A stretch of DNA of 64,000 nt from Prochilodus magdalenae (taxonomy: Eukaryota > Chordata > Actinopteri > Characiformes > Prochilodontidae): positions 58,501 through 122,500 of the forward strand of contig JAMWET010001075.1 of NCBI GenBank assembly GCA_024036415.1. The letters are read 5' to 3'. Each line of letters opens with the position of its first letter. The first letter of the stretch is position 1. Below the pieces are notes generated by a model, which was not told the DNA's origin, searched no databases, and saw nothing but the letters and a program-made list of their open reading frames with translations. Shown here one piece after another: positions 21,303-31,822 of the stretch. The translations under genes were made by a program, and so were the position numbers.

Positions 21303-22020
21303 TTTCTTCTGACGGTACATGCTTCCTCCAGTCATGTGACTACCACCCATATAACATGTACCAATGAAATCAAGAGAGCCTCTAAAGTACATTACGGTCA
21401 CAGATGTGGCCTGTGGGATTAAACGGGTCAATTACACTCCAATAGCACAACATCAGCCTGAATACAGACGTCTAAGGGTTAAAGCTCATGTGCTTCCCGT
21501 TGATGTAATAGGTGCAAATGTGTTTTGCGTGTTAATGGGCAGTGTTATCCAGTCTCATCAGTGCATCTGTGAGATGCCGCTGCAGTTATCGGTGTTAATG
21601 TGCCAAGAGGGGCAGCAGGTAGCAGAGCGAAGACACGGTCAGCCGCTCTCAAACAGCAGGACAAATCAACTCCCCACCACACACACTCTCTCCCGGTGGA
21701 ATACATCTTTATTACGAGCTCATATCTGTCATCCTCGAGACCTGGAGGCTTCTGACCCGCGGAGTCACATTTCATGCCGCCGCCGTGTGACGCCAATCGC
21801 TCCAGACTGTCATGCGGCCTCATAAAGGCTAAACAGCCGAATGATCTAATTCAAACCTACATGGCCCTTCGGCACGGACGACTGCACCAATTATGTTCTT
21901 TCCCCTGTCGAAATGAGAAACACTCCAGGGTGAATCAATACGGACTGACTCAGAACCGCTCCACTCGCTCCGATACATTTCAGCCCTGAACCAGCTGAAC
22001 GTACCTGATACACACATACT
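21303..22020. other. Unique DNA; 21690-21990 a candidate conserved non-coding segment
   Basis: No gene is recognised. About 21690-21990 has mixed composition with CpGs and TAATT words (GAATGATCTAATTCAAACC, CACCAATTATGTTC) and no repeat homology within the window. Function is inference. Confidence 0.28.
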
Positions 22021-22178
22021 TCATCCATCTTTCACACGAACACATCACTTTATACAGGTAACCCCGCAAAGTAGCTGTTTCTAATAAAGTGGCCACTACA
22101 AGGCAGGTGTTTCTAATGAAGTAGCCAGTTAGTGGAAGGACAATGTAGGTGTTTCCAATAATGTGGCAACTACAAGGT

Positions 22179-22312
22179 ACATTACATTAACGGCATTTAG
22201 CTGACGCTCTTATCCAGAGCAACTTACAACGTTAATCATATTACAGGTAGGCTACATGTGGTGGTGGCTCCCTTGCGGGTGGTGGTGTTATCCGCTGAGC
22301 TACACCAACCAC
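22179..22312 (-). mobile_element. tRNA-derived SINE, copy 1, embedded in the 32-bp array
   Basis: On the minus strand it starts GGTTGGTGTAGCTCAGCGG, which contains a perfect tRNA A box (TAGCTCAGCGG). It ends with GTTGCTCTGGATAAGAGCGT and CAGCTAAATGCCGTTAATG. No good B box is visible between them, so the head is shortened. The tail matches that of the LINE at 28868-29475, as expected for a SINE mobilised by that LINE. Confidence 0.7.
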
Positions 22313-22734
22313 TAGTAGGTAGGTGTTTCTAATAAAGTGGCCAGTTAGTATAAGCATAAGCTTGGTGTTTTTTTAATAAAGTGGCCAGTACAAGGTAGGT
22401 GTTTTTAATTAAACTGGTCGGTTAGTGAAAGGACAAGGTAGATGTTTCATATAAAGTGGCCACTACAAGGTATGTGTTTCTAATAAAACGGCCAGTTAGT
22501 GGAAGCACAATCTTGGTGTTTCTAATGAATTGGCAACTATAAGTTAAGTGCTCCTAATGAAGTGGCCAGTTAGTGTAAGGATGTAGATGGTGTTTCTAAT
22601 AAAGTGGCCAGTTAGTGAGAGCAGAAGGCAGGTGTTCCTAATGAAGTAGACTGTACTGGGAGGTTTTTCTTATAAAGTGCCTAGTTAGTGGAAGGACAGT
22701 GTAGATGTTTCCAATAATGTGGCAACTACAAGGT

Positions 22735-22862
22735 ACATTACATTAACGGCATTTAGCTGACGCTCTTATCCAGAGCGACAAGGTTAATCATATTACAGGT
22801 AGGCTACTTGTGGTGGTGGCTCCCTTGCGGGTAGTGGTGTTATCCGCTTAGCTACACCAACT
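22735..22862 (-). mobile_element. tRNA-derived SINE, copy 2, embedded in the 32-bp array
   Basis: Nearly identical to 22179-22312 and with the same neighbours (TGGCAACTACAAGGT on the left, CTAGTAGGTAGGTGTTTCTA on the right). It probably arose by duplication of a block of about 556 bp rather than by a second insertion. The A box reads TAGCTAAGCGG. Confidence 0.7.
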
Positions 22863-23350
22863 AGTAGGTAGGTGTTTCTAATAGAGTGGCCAGTTACTGG
22901 AGGGACACTATAGGTGTTTCTAATAAAGTGGCCAGGTAGTATAAGCACAAGCTTATACTAATAAAGTGGCCAGTACAAGGTCGGTGTTTCTAATAAAGTG
23001 GCCAGTACAAGGTCGGTGTTTCTAATAGAGTGGCCAGTACAAGGTCGGTGTTTCTAATAAAGTGGCCAGTACAAGGTAGGTGTTTCTAATAAAGTGGCCA
23101 GTACAAGGTCGGTGTTTCTAATAAAGTGGCCAGTACAAGGTAGGTGTTTCTAATAAAGTGGCCAGTACAAGGTAGGTGTTTCTAATAAAGTGGCCAGTAC
23201 AAGGTAGGTGTTTTTAATAAAGTGGTCGGTTAGTGAAAGGACATGGTAGGTGTTTCTGATAAAGTGGCCAGTACAAGGTGGGTGTTTTTAATAGAGAGGC
23301 TGGTTAGTGGAAAGATATGGTAGGTGTTTCTAATAAAGTGGCCAGTTTGT

Positions 23351-24005
23351 GGACATAGGGGACACAAAGTAGATGAAGCAACACTGTGACTAGAAAGCCG
23401 CAGGTTTGCTGGCGACTGAAGCGCCACGGAGCAGAGACTTGAACCCAAACTGCTACCCTGGTGCTGTGGATAATGGTGCCCACCACTCCAGGTAAGTGTG
23501 CCCACTGCCCCCCTGGTGTTTGTGTGTGTGCATGTGTTTCACTGATGGGTCAAATGCAAAGGTCAAGCCCAGTGGTCAGGTTTTCTTCTTCTTCTAGTTC
23601 CGTTATGACCTTAAATCTTCCATCTTTGTATCCATCTGTCTTTGAGTCCGAAATCAGACTCAGCTATAAGGTTACAGGACCGTTATAGAACCTCCAGAAC
23701 TACTTTATCTGTTTAGCTGGAAGGACAGTAATGTCCTCTGTCCCTCTGTAAGACACTGCTGTGTCCTGAGGGAAGCTCCACTACTGATTAAGGACTGTAA
23801 GTGAAGCTCCTGAGCTGCTCCAGTCTATTAGGACACATTCTTCCAAAGAAGCCAATGTTCTCACAGTGTTTCTCCAGCAGACCTTCAGCTACAAAAGCCT
23901 CCCCACTTCTCTCAGGGATCTCTCGCTAATGCTCATCAGTGAATCATTAAGGGGTTATTTTACATGGGGAGGTGCAGCGATGCACTTATTAACACTATAT
24001 ATGCT
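23351..24005. other. Unique DNA
   Basis: No gene or repeat unit recognised; short open frames on both strands only. Confidence 0.4.
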
Positions 24006-24193
24006 CTGAAACTAGAAATAATCTCACACTACATTAATCCTGAGCTATAAAAGAATTATAGAGTTTCTCTCTGGGATCAATATCTATCTAGAACTAATCC
24101 CAGGTTATATTAATCCCATCCTATAAACCAACCTACAGAATTAGTTTGAACCAAACTATAGAGATAATCCAGGTTATATTAATCTTGTGCTAT

Positions 24194-24690
24194 TGTCACG
24201 CCTGCTGGCTCTCTTCGCACCCCCGATCTCCCGGATTCAAATTCCCTTAACCCACTACCTGATGACGTCACATGTCCGCCATCTCCCAATCCCGTTCCGT
24301 TTTCCAGATCTGAGTATCCCGAGTATTGATCACACCTGTAGTTAATTTAGTCTGTTTGTATACAGTACTCCTCTCACTGACCCCTGGGAAGTATTGCCGC
24401 TCTGTGCGTACCGAGCGGGTCTCTCTGTGATTACTCGGTTGCTGCTCTGGTTTTGACATTGTTCTGTTTTACCGATTTGCTCTTTAGTCTTTGTCCTTTC
24501 GGTACTTTTTCTGGTCTGCTTCTTTGCCTGGGTTTTGGCGTCCGCTTGTTTCTTGACTCTGACCCTGTCTTGCCCTTTTGTTATGTTGCTTGCTCTTGTT
24601 GCTGCTGTGGTCGATTACAAATCTGTTAAATTAACCTCGCCTGGACAGATGGACAATCTGTTTGTCCATCAACACAACTATAACCCTGTC
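24194..24690 (+). repeat. TGTCACGCC-type interspersed repeat inserted into the tandem array
   Basis: It begins TGTCACGCCTGCTGGCTC, contains pyrimidine-rich text (TTTTGTTATGTTGC, CCTTTCGGTACTTTTTC) and ends where the array phrase AGAAATAATCCCAGG resumes. It starts like 14078-14375. It has no coding frame of note. Confidence 0.45.
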
Positions 24691-25155
24691 AATCTTTAGA
24701 AATAATCCCAGGTTATATTAATCCCATACAATAAACAACTGTAGAAATAATATCAGGTTATAATAACCTCATAATCCCAGGATATCAATCCTTTACTATA
24801 AACCAAATGACAGAAATAATCCCAGGTTATATTAACCCTGTGCTTTAAACCAAACTGTAAAAATAATCCTGGGATGCATTAATCCCATCCTACAAACTGT
24901 AAAAATAATCTCAGGTTATATTTACCCCATAATCTCAGAATATCAATCCTGTACTGTAAACAATACTACAGAAAAAATCCCAGTTTGTGTTAAAACCATG
25001 CTATAAACCAAACTCTATGATGATCTCAGGACATATTAGCTGCATAATCCTTAAATATCAATCCTTATAACCCCACTATTGAAATATTCCCAGGCTTTAT
25101 TAATTCTTTGTTTTGAACTAAACTATAGAAATGATCCCAGAATATATTAATGGAA

Positions 25156-25990
25156 TTTATTAAACTGAATTTATAATTATTGGCACTAAGACAGCTGTCT
25201 CTGCTTACTCCGACTGTGTGCTTGTTGTTAATGACACACCAGTCACCCCGTCCACTACTGTGCGGAACCTTGGTGTTCTGTTTGACCCCTGCCTCAGTTT
25301 TGCTTCCCAGATTACATCTCTGACAAAGTCTGTGTTTTTTCATCTTCGCAATATTGCTAGGCTCCGCCCACTGCTTACCTCAAAAAATGCTAAGACTCTG
25401 GTTCATGCATTTATTTCATCTAGGCTCGATTACTGCAATGCTCTGTTCCATGGTCTACCCTCCAAAACCCTTCGCCCTCTACAGTATATTCAAAACTCCA
25501 CAGCCAGAGTCTTAGTCCGCACCAAGAAGTCCGCACACATCACCCCCATCCTTCTTCAGCTACACTGGCTACCAGTTACAGAGCGCATCCATTATAAGAT
25601 CCTTCTCCTGACCTTTAAAGCCCTACACGGACTAGCACCCACCTATCTGTCAGCCCTCCTACATCCTTACACTCCATCACTAAGCTAAGGTCTTCTGACT
25701 CTGGTCTCCTGGCTGTTCCTAGGTCCAGGCTTTCCTCTATGGGTGGCAGGTCATTTAGTGTTGCTGCCCCCACACTCTGGAACCCCCTACCTTCATCTAT
25801 ACGCACTTCACCCTCTCTTTCCATCTTCAAAACTCACTTAAAAACTTATCTTTTCTCTAAACATTTTCATTCTTCATGATTTATTTTGTTTGTTTGTTTA
25901 TTTGTTGGTTTATTGTTGTGTTTGTAAAGCGTCCTTGGGTTTGAAAGGTGCTATAGAAGTGTAAACTATTATTATTATTATTATTATTAT
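25156..25990 (+). mobile_element. L2/CR1-clade LINE, 5'-truncated, with 3' ATT-repeat tail
   Basis: Reverse-transcriptase C-terminal text starts with TEFIIIGTKTAVSAY. It continues VRNLGVLFDPCLSFASQI, FFHLRNIARLRPLL, FISSRLDYCNALFHGLPSKT, ITPILLQLHWLPVTERI and LLTFKALHGLAPTYLSAL, the usual order for L2-type elements. A TAA at about 25686 breaks the frame. The end of the protein (RSFSVAAPTLWNPLP, FKTHLKTYLF) continues in another frame to about 25860. The 3' end is GGTGCTATAGAAGTGTAAAC then (ATT)n to 25990. It is dead on arrival by 5' truncation. Confidence 0.88.
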
Positions 25991-26150
25991 AACCTGGGAC
26001 TGTAAACAAACATATAGACATAATCCCAGATTAAATGAATTTCATAATACCTGGGTCTACTAATTTTGTGCTGTAGTCCTATAATCCCATGGTATAGTAA
26101 TCGTGTACTATAGTAATCATTCCAGATTATATTATTCCAGTGCTATAATC

Positions 26151-27400
26151 CCATCTCTTCTTCACCCACTTTCACTTTTTATTTCCATGTGCACTGAACT
26201 GGTCAAATCAGCTGTTTGAAATGGTTGTTTGACATGGTCATGTGATGCATTATCAGCATTTTGATTGACTGTTGTCCACGATGACAAGACAGGTGCAGCT
26301 GTTGCGTTTTAGTTCCTCGTCGGTTTCAAGCAGCTAAAGTTGTGCAAAAGTTTCCCCATGTAAAAAAATCCAAAAGTCCAAAAAGTTTAAAAGTTCTATA
26401 CCACATTTTTTGAATGCCATTCCTTCGCTTGACCTCTCAACACAAGTTAGGCTGGAATCGCATTGAAATGACTGAATCATGTTTCTGCATGACCGAAGTT
26501 TAAGAAACCTGACATCCAGCCATTATCCCAGCCGCATTGTTTCAGCGGACGCTGTGCTTTAGCGATTAGCATTCTTTAACTCTGCAGTGCTCCAAACGCG
26601 CATTGTCTCATCCCGCCATACGAGCGCGAACATCTGAAAGGCTACGGCTGCCGATGCCCTTAATGAAGCGCCTTTATGAGGTCCAGTGATTATAATGTCT
26701 CTCTCTGGGTTCTTTTGAATCGGCAACGCTTCAGTAAACATGTTTGGCTTTGTCAGCGCTAACAGCAGGTCTGCAGTGGCTCAGTCATCGCCGACTTTGT
26801 TGGGTTTGACAGTAATGACTGTGTTTGTGCAGAGATGAAAATGCTAAAGCGACTGTTTGAGGCATCAGAGAGAAACGAGTGGGCAGCGCCGAGTGGGAGA
26901 GTGGACGGCCGTTTTTCTGAGGAATCGATGACAAACACAGCCTGGAAGCCGAGGCCCGATGAAGCTGCCCATTCCAGGAATTAAAGTGGACTCTCTCCAG
27001 GGGGTTTAAGAGCTGACCAACACGGTGGAATCCCTGTTAGGGCCGAGTGTGGTCAGGGGATCAATACTTCACCTGTAGGCTTTACCTGTGGGTCTTGGGA
27101 ACTTCAGATGATTACCCATCTGCTTCTTCAGCCATGGCAGACAGACCCAGTGATAACAGGGCCATCAGAGACAGTTGAGATGACCCAGCACAGTGGTCAG
27201 ATTGGGAGCGTTTAAGGAAAATGCTTGAGCAGTTACTGCACACTTTACCTTAAAACACAAGATCCAGACTGAGAAGTTCACCGAAATGTCAATCTTGGTA
27301 TGTAGGGTAGCACTGTTAGCTGGGAATTCCACACAGTATTCCATATCTCTGCCAAATCTTTGCTATTAATGGCCTGAACTAGGAGTATACTGTATTAATC
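26151..27400. other. Unique DNA; 26500-27000 a candidate conserved non-coding segment
   Basis: Repeat-free and without a coding frame that I recognise. About 26500-27000 mixes AT-rich words (GATTATAATGTCTC, GATTAGCATTC) with CpG-containing blocks. Conservation must be tested; nothing here proves function. Confidence 0.28.
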
Positions 27401-27404
27401 ATAG

Positions 27405-27760
27405 TGGTGGACGAAGTACACAAAGCAGGAGCTGAGTTACAGATACTCAGTGTAAAATATTCCTCCAGTGAAAGTGCAAACTTCTCCTTCACGTGTTTTC
27501 AGCATCTTTCCAAGCATGTTTTGTTGTAGTCTTACAGTTTTCACACATACACTAAGAAAGCTGAAAGAAATCAGAGTAAGGGGTCTTTCGTTGGGACATG
27601 TTATGTTTATATGCTCACATAAACCAAAACGAAGGCTATCATGTAGTGGAGTATACAGTAAGACATTAGACCTTGAAATGTAGTGTTAGGGTTAAAGTAA
27701 ACACGCCCCCAAAATGGAAATACTTCAGTAAAGAGCAGTCAAAAGTTTAGAGACGGCACC
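27405..27760. repeat. Dispersed repeat family 2, copy 1
   Basis: GTGGACGAAGTACACAAA at the left and AAAATGGAAATACTTCAGTA at the right match the two edges of 53905-54790 (GTGGATGAAGTACACAAACC and AGAATGGAAATACTTCAGCA). Between them the spacing differs, so at least one copy is rearranged. No coding capacity. Confidence 0.5.
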
Positions 27761-28045
27761 TCATAGCAGGTTCTCATATTCATTTTCATGCTTTACTGTA
27801 GAACAGAAGTGAAGGTGGCTGATATAACAAGGTCAGTTGAGGCTGATAGAACGAGGTTTGTTTCTAATCAGGTTTGGAGCAGTTCTATTGGTCCGTCCAT
27901 CATGAATATTCACTAAACTGAAAGGGAAACTGGAACTTTTACTCAGAAAAGAGATCAAGGTTTTTGCACCACTAAATATATATTAGAGGTGGAGAAATAT
28001 AACACTGCGGTACATCAAGAGTATATGTCGTATATCAGGACATTG
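27761..28045. other. Unique DNA
   Basis: No feature recognised. Confidence 0.4.
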
Positions 28046-28049
28046 CTTC

Positions 28050-28812
28050 ATAGCTGCACCCAGAAGGAGGTGTGGGATTGCAGTGCTGTTGGGAAGGAAC
28101 ATAAAGATTACCAGGAACAATAGATGATGATACATTTAGACTGATATGGACGATATTTATTGAGCTACACATACAGAAGTAGTGTCTCTTAGTATGTTTG
28201 CTAGTGCAGCATGCCATACGTCTCAGCATGGAGGTGTAGAGGTTCCTAATGGTGTCCTGTGATAATCCATCCCATGCAGCTTAAATATCTTCACACAGTT
28301 CCTGCAGATTGTGCAGTAGGGGTGGTGGTGGAGAGACACCAGGCCTTGTGGACGTGTTACAACAAACCGTTCATCATGGCGCTGACCACGGTGCCTCATG
28401 GATTTGTTGGTCGTCTCCACCAAAACAAAAGCAGGATTCGCCACTGAAGATGACCCACTGCCATTCTGAGTCACTCCATGACAGTCTGGCATGACACCAT
28501 TGCAGGCTTTGGTGACGTTCCCGTGGTGTTAGAGACAGTTGTCGTAACGGGCTGTGTACATGTAGTCCTGTGTGGTGCAGCCATCTGCCAATGGTGCTGG
28601 CACTAACAGGATGACTCATGGAGGACATCACTCCTCACTGAATGTCTGCAGTTCTGGATATTGGGTCAGTCAGGTACAGCGATAAGACCCATCCTTGCTT
28701 ACGTCACATGTGCAATAATTGGCATGTCTCTCATTGTCAAACCTACCCACCAAGGTTCATGCCTCTCGGTTGCCTCCTTCTGGGTGTAGCTATTTGTGCA
28801 GCTGTTCCGTGG
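28050..28812 (-). mobile_element. Tc1-like element relic (lineage d, copy 2), the best preserved of four
   Basis: On the minus strand it reads HPVSASTIGRWLHHTGLHVH, SPLRQLSLTPRERHQSLQWC, HARLSWSDSEWQWVIFSGES, then FCFGGDD and, after frame changes, GQRHDERFVVTRPQGLV. The VIFSGES segment corresponds to the first catalytic Asp motif (V-x-F-S-D-E-S) with the Asp replaced by Gly. TAGCTGCACCCAGAAGG at 28051 and its near-inverse CCTTCTGGGTGTAGCTA near 28776-28793 resemble terminal repeats. Stops and the lost Asp make it inactive. Confidence 0.72.
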
Positions 28813-28867
28813 TCGGTAGGTTTTGATAAAAGCCAGGTTAAACTTCTAAAAAGTTTCAGTGAGGTCA

Positions 28868-29475
28868 CAAGAAGTTCACCCACGTCACTCCACTGCTGCA
28901 CTCCCTTCATTGGCTTCCTGTTGTTGCCCGCATCAGATTTAAAACTCTGATGCTGGCCTACAAAGCCAAGAATGGACCAGCGCCTCCCTACCTTATGGCA
29001 ATGGTGAAGAGTCGAGCTGTACCTCGAGCCCTTCGTGCTTCAAGTACAGCTCGTCTCGAACCACCATCCCTGAGGACACATGGAAGACAAGCGTCCAGAC
29101 TCTCCTCTGTCCTGGCTCCCAGATGGTGGAATGAACTCCCACTGGGCGTCAGAGCAGCGGAGTCTCTCGCGGTCTTGAAACGCAGACTGAAGACCCATCT
29201 CTTCGTAATGCACTTAAGTGAGTGAGCTCTAGCAGACGTGTAAATTGTGTGTATCGTGTGGCAGTTTAATGACCTTTTTGTATTGCCCTTATAATGACCT
29301 TTCTCTAGGTACCAGCACTGGCCCCCTGTTCGGGCAGTGTCTGAGCTCGTGGTGGGTTTTAGGCTCTACACTTCCTACTAGCTGGAATATTATCCAACAG
29401 AACACTAAGCACGGTTGTAAGTCGCTCTGGATAAGAGCGTCTGCAAAATGCCTTAATTGTAAATGTAAATGTAAG
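28868..29475 (+). mobile_element. CR1/L2-type LINE, 3' end with 'GATAAGAGCGTCTGC' tail
   Basis: The open frame gives FTHVTPLLHSLHWLPVVARI, RFKTLMLAYKAKNGPAPPYL and WWNELPLGVRAAESLAVLKR, ending with TGA at about 29222. This is the end of a non-LTR reverse transcriptase. After about 190 bp comes GTAAGTCGCTCTGGATAAGA, GCGTCTGCAAAATGCC and a TGTAAATGTAAA repeat. The tail is shared with the SINE copies at 22179 and 22735. 5'-truncated, so inactive. Confidence 0.82.
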
Positions 29476-30545
29476 TTGTCACAAATGGACAACTTGTTGA
29501 AAAACAAACAAAACATGATCATTTGCATTAAAACAGCTTAAAAAGCTAAACGTCTCCAAATTATGGACTTTAAATTGTCTGTATGTGAAATTCAGCTCTG
29601 CAATTTAATAAAATAGGTTCATTATCGACATCACATCAGATTTCATCTGTTCTTGTTCTTTGCTGCGACGTCCACATCTGACGTAACCGAATCCAGAGAA
29701 GGCTTTAATTATCTAAAATCAATGAACTGTCGCTCCGGGGTCTTTGTACTCGTCAGCAGAGACCCTCGGCCATTAGCTGACTCGTACACTGCGTTCAGGG
29801 TGACATTTGTCAGGCTTTTGCCCATCTTGTGCCAATTTTGTAATCTCTCTGAACCTGTTTGTAAGAGTGGCGGTCAGTTCTGGGCGATCATAAGTGTCAG
29901 AAGAAGAAGAAGAAGTGACCCTCAGGCCCTCCGTTAGTCTGTCAGTCTCTGGGAACGTTCACGGAAAGGCTCGGCCAGGATCAGGCCGAGAACTCCCGCT
30001 TCAATGACATTTAAATTAGCCCGAGACGTTTGCGCTGCTCAAACCCCCACCCGCCCGAGGTCGCCCACATCAAATATTAACCGCTGCGGTGTTTTTGTAC
30101 CCGCGCGGCGGCCGAAACAAACGGTGTCCCTCAGGCCCAAAATGTCAGAGAAACCTTTAGCGGCTCTAATTTGGCCCCTCTGGTGAATGGGCTGTAATGG
30201 CAGCGTTTGAGGCTTTTCATCTCTCCGTCTCTGGAGAGTAATTCCCCTGCTGTCCAGCCTCACCAATACCTGCTTCTACTCCTTTTCTCTTTTTAACAAG
30301 CTCGCCGTTTCTACTATAGTGGCTTCGGCTCTCAGGCTGTTGATCTCCGCCATACAGGGTGTAGATCATGGCATGACACCGTTACAGCGATGGGTTTCCA
30401 ATCAAACCTGTCACAAATGTTATGCACAACTGGGAAAATTGGGAATTCAACAGGTTTCCATCCATTCCAAGCAGTTTTGTGAAGAAACTTTAGATAACAT
30501 AGAGATAGCATAGGCCACCATGATTAGGAGCCTCAAGATTCATGA
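29476..30545. other. Unique DNA; 29640-30260 a candidate conserved non-coding segment
   Basis: There is no recognised gene. The block 29640-30260 is repeat-free, CpG-containing and compositionally unlike the surrounding relics (GCTCAAACCCCCACCCGCCC, ATCAAATATTAACCGCTGCG). The (AGA)n run near 29898 is short. Whether it is an enhancer or an exon cannot be told here. Confidence 0.3.
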
Positions 30546-30547
30546 GT

Positions 30548-30955
30548 GTATTCCCTTAGGAGTAGCTGCACAAATAGCTGCACCCAGAAGGAATCAACCC
30601 ACAGCTATGAAACTTGGTGGGGAAGGTTGACATTGTGGGACATGCCAGTGATTCAAGTTTCACAAAGATGCACATGTGACGTAAGCAAGGACGGGCCTCA
30701 TCTCTGTACCCGACCGACCCAACAGGCCCCACTGGGGACATTCAGCGAACAGTGATGTCCTCCATGAGTCCTGTTAGTGCCGGCACCATTGGCGGACGGC
30801 TGCACCACGCAGGACTACATGCACACAGACCGTTACTACGACTGTCCTTAACACCACATCAACGTCACCAAAGACTGCAATGGCGTCATACCAGACTGGC
30901 ACGGAGTGACTCAGAATGGCAGCGGGGAGAACGCTTTACCCCACACTCCTAAAAA
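30548..30955 (+). pseudogene. Tc1-like transposase relic (lineage d, copy 3)
   Basis: The plus-strand frame at 30752 encodes SPVSAGTIGGRLHHAGLHAH, RPLLRLSLTPHQRHQRLQWR and HTRLARSDSEWQ. The 5' part contains GTAGCTGCACAAATAGCTGC and ACCCAGAAGGAATC, matching the right end of copy 2. It is in the opposite orientation to copies 1, 2 and 4 and is truncated right after the SDSEWQ motif, before the catalytic core. Confidence 0.7.
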
Positions 30956-30959
30956 TAAA

Positions 30960-31330
30960 TTCCAGGGTTCTTAAGGCAGTGGTTATATAGAGGACCACTC
31001 TATAGAGAACCATCTGAAGGCTTACACAGTTATCCATGATGAAGAACCTCTTATATATGCACCTGAAAAGGTTCTATACAGCACCAAATGGGTCTCAAAG
31101 TTTTTATAGAACCTTTTATTACTACTAGGTAGAACCATATTTTCTACAACTCCTTCACACAGAGTTGTTAAAGTGTTCTGTAGGAAAGTCATAGATATAA
31201 CATATATATCACATACGAGGGGTTTTCTGTTGTCAATAAAGCTGAACATCAATAAAGAGCACCTTAAATCATAGAACCTTCACCTTTAGTAAAATAAAGG
31301 TTGTATACAGAGCCATCAAAAGAGCTAAAT
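30960..31330. repeat. Probable non-coding hairpin repeat rich in 'AGAACC/GGTTCT'
   Basis: AAGAACCTCTTATATATGC, AAAGGTTCTATACAGCACC, ATAGAACCTTTTATTAC and AGGTAGAACCAT alternate in both orientations, as in palindromic MITE-like repeats of fish genomes. No exact termini could be fixed. Confidence 0.4.
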
Positions 31331-31820
31331 TCTGTCCACAAGGTGGAGAAACTGCTATATACTGTATGAACCAGAAATATATATCATATCAGCAAAATGT
31401 CCTAATAAAATGGAAGAAATGATATAATAATTAAATAAACGTATAAAAGTGTATATGTATACATTACATGTGTAATATGCACGTTACAGTAAACACCCGG
31501 TACAGAGCTGGAATATGAAGCTGTTTGGAGAGAGCCGGCTGCTTTCACAGACAGTGGAGTCCAGCAAAGCGCGTTAGCACCACCATCTGTCAGTGGAGAG
31601 GAACCGTACACTGTTCTTCTTTCCAAGAGCTCCTTGTGTTCCTACACTGAGTAACAGGATGTGCTTGATTGACACGGGTACATCATTTCCATGGTACTGT
31701 ATTAATAAAATTTTATCATTTAACTGCTGTTAGCTGAAGTTCTTACTTCATTACACGGCTGACCAAGCGGTATAAATGTGCTAATGATGCTTATGGGTGT
31801 TTTAATTGGGAATGATGAGG
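31331..31820. other. AT-rich unique DNA
   Basis: No feature recognised. Confidence 0.4.
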
Positions 31821-31822
31821 TA

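Larger units (their letters stand above)
22030..23350. repeat. Tandem array with 32-bp unit resembling a transposon end
   Basis: The unit is about GTAGGTGTTTCTAATAAAGT then GGCCAGTACAAG. Consecutive copies at 23041 and 23073 are 32 bp apart; older copies to the left are more diverged and irregular (GGCCAGTTAGTGGAAGGACA variants). The core GTTTCTAATAAAGTGGCC resembles the GTGTACCTAATAAAGTGGCC terminus of a fish DNA transposon, suggesting the array grew from a transposon end. Two SINE copies are embedded (22179-22312 and 22735-22862). Confidence 0.85.
24010..26150. repeat. Old tandem array (unit about 55 bp) broken by two insertions
   Basis: AAATAATCCCAGGTTATATT, AATCCCATACTATAAACCAA and similar phrases repeat at 24010-24193, 24690-25150 and 25990-26150. 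The gaps are filled by a TGTCACGCC-type repeat (24194-24690) and an L2-type LINE (25156-25990). Copies are strongly diverged. Confidence 0.7.
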
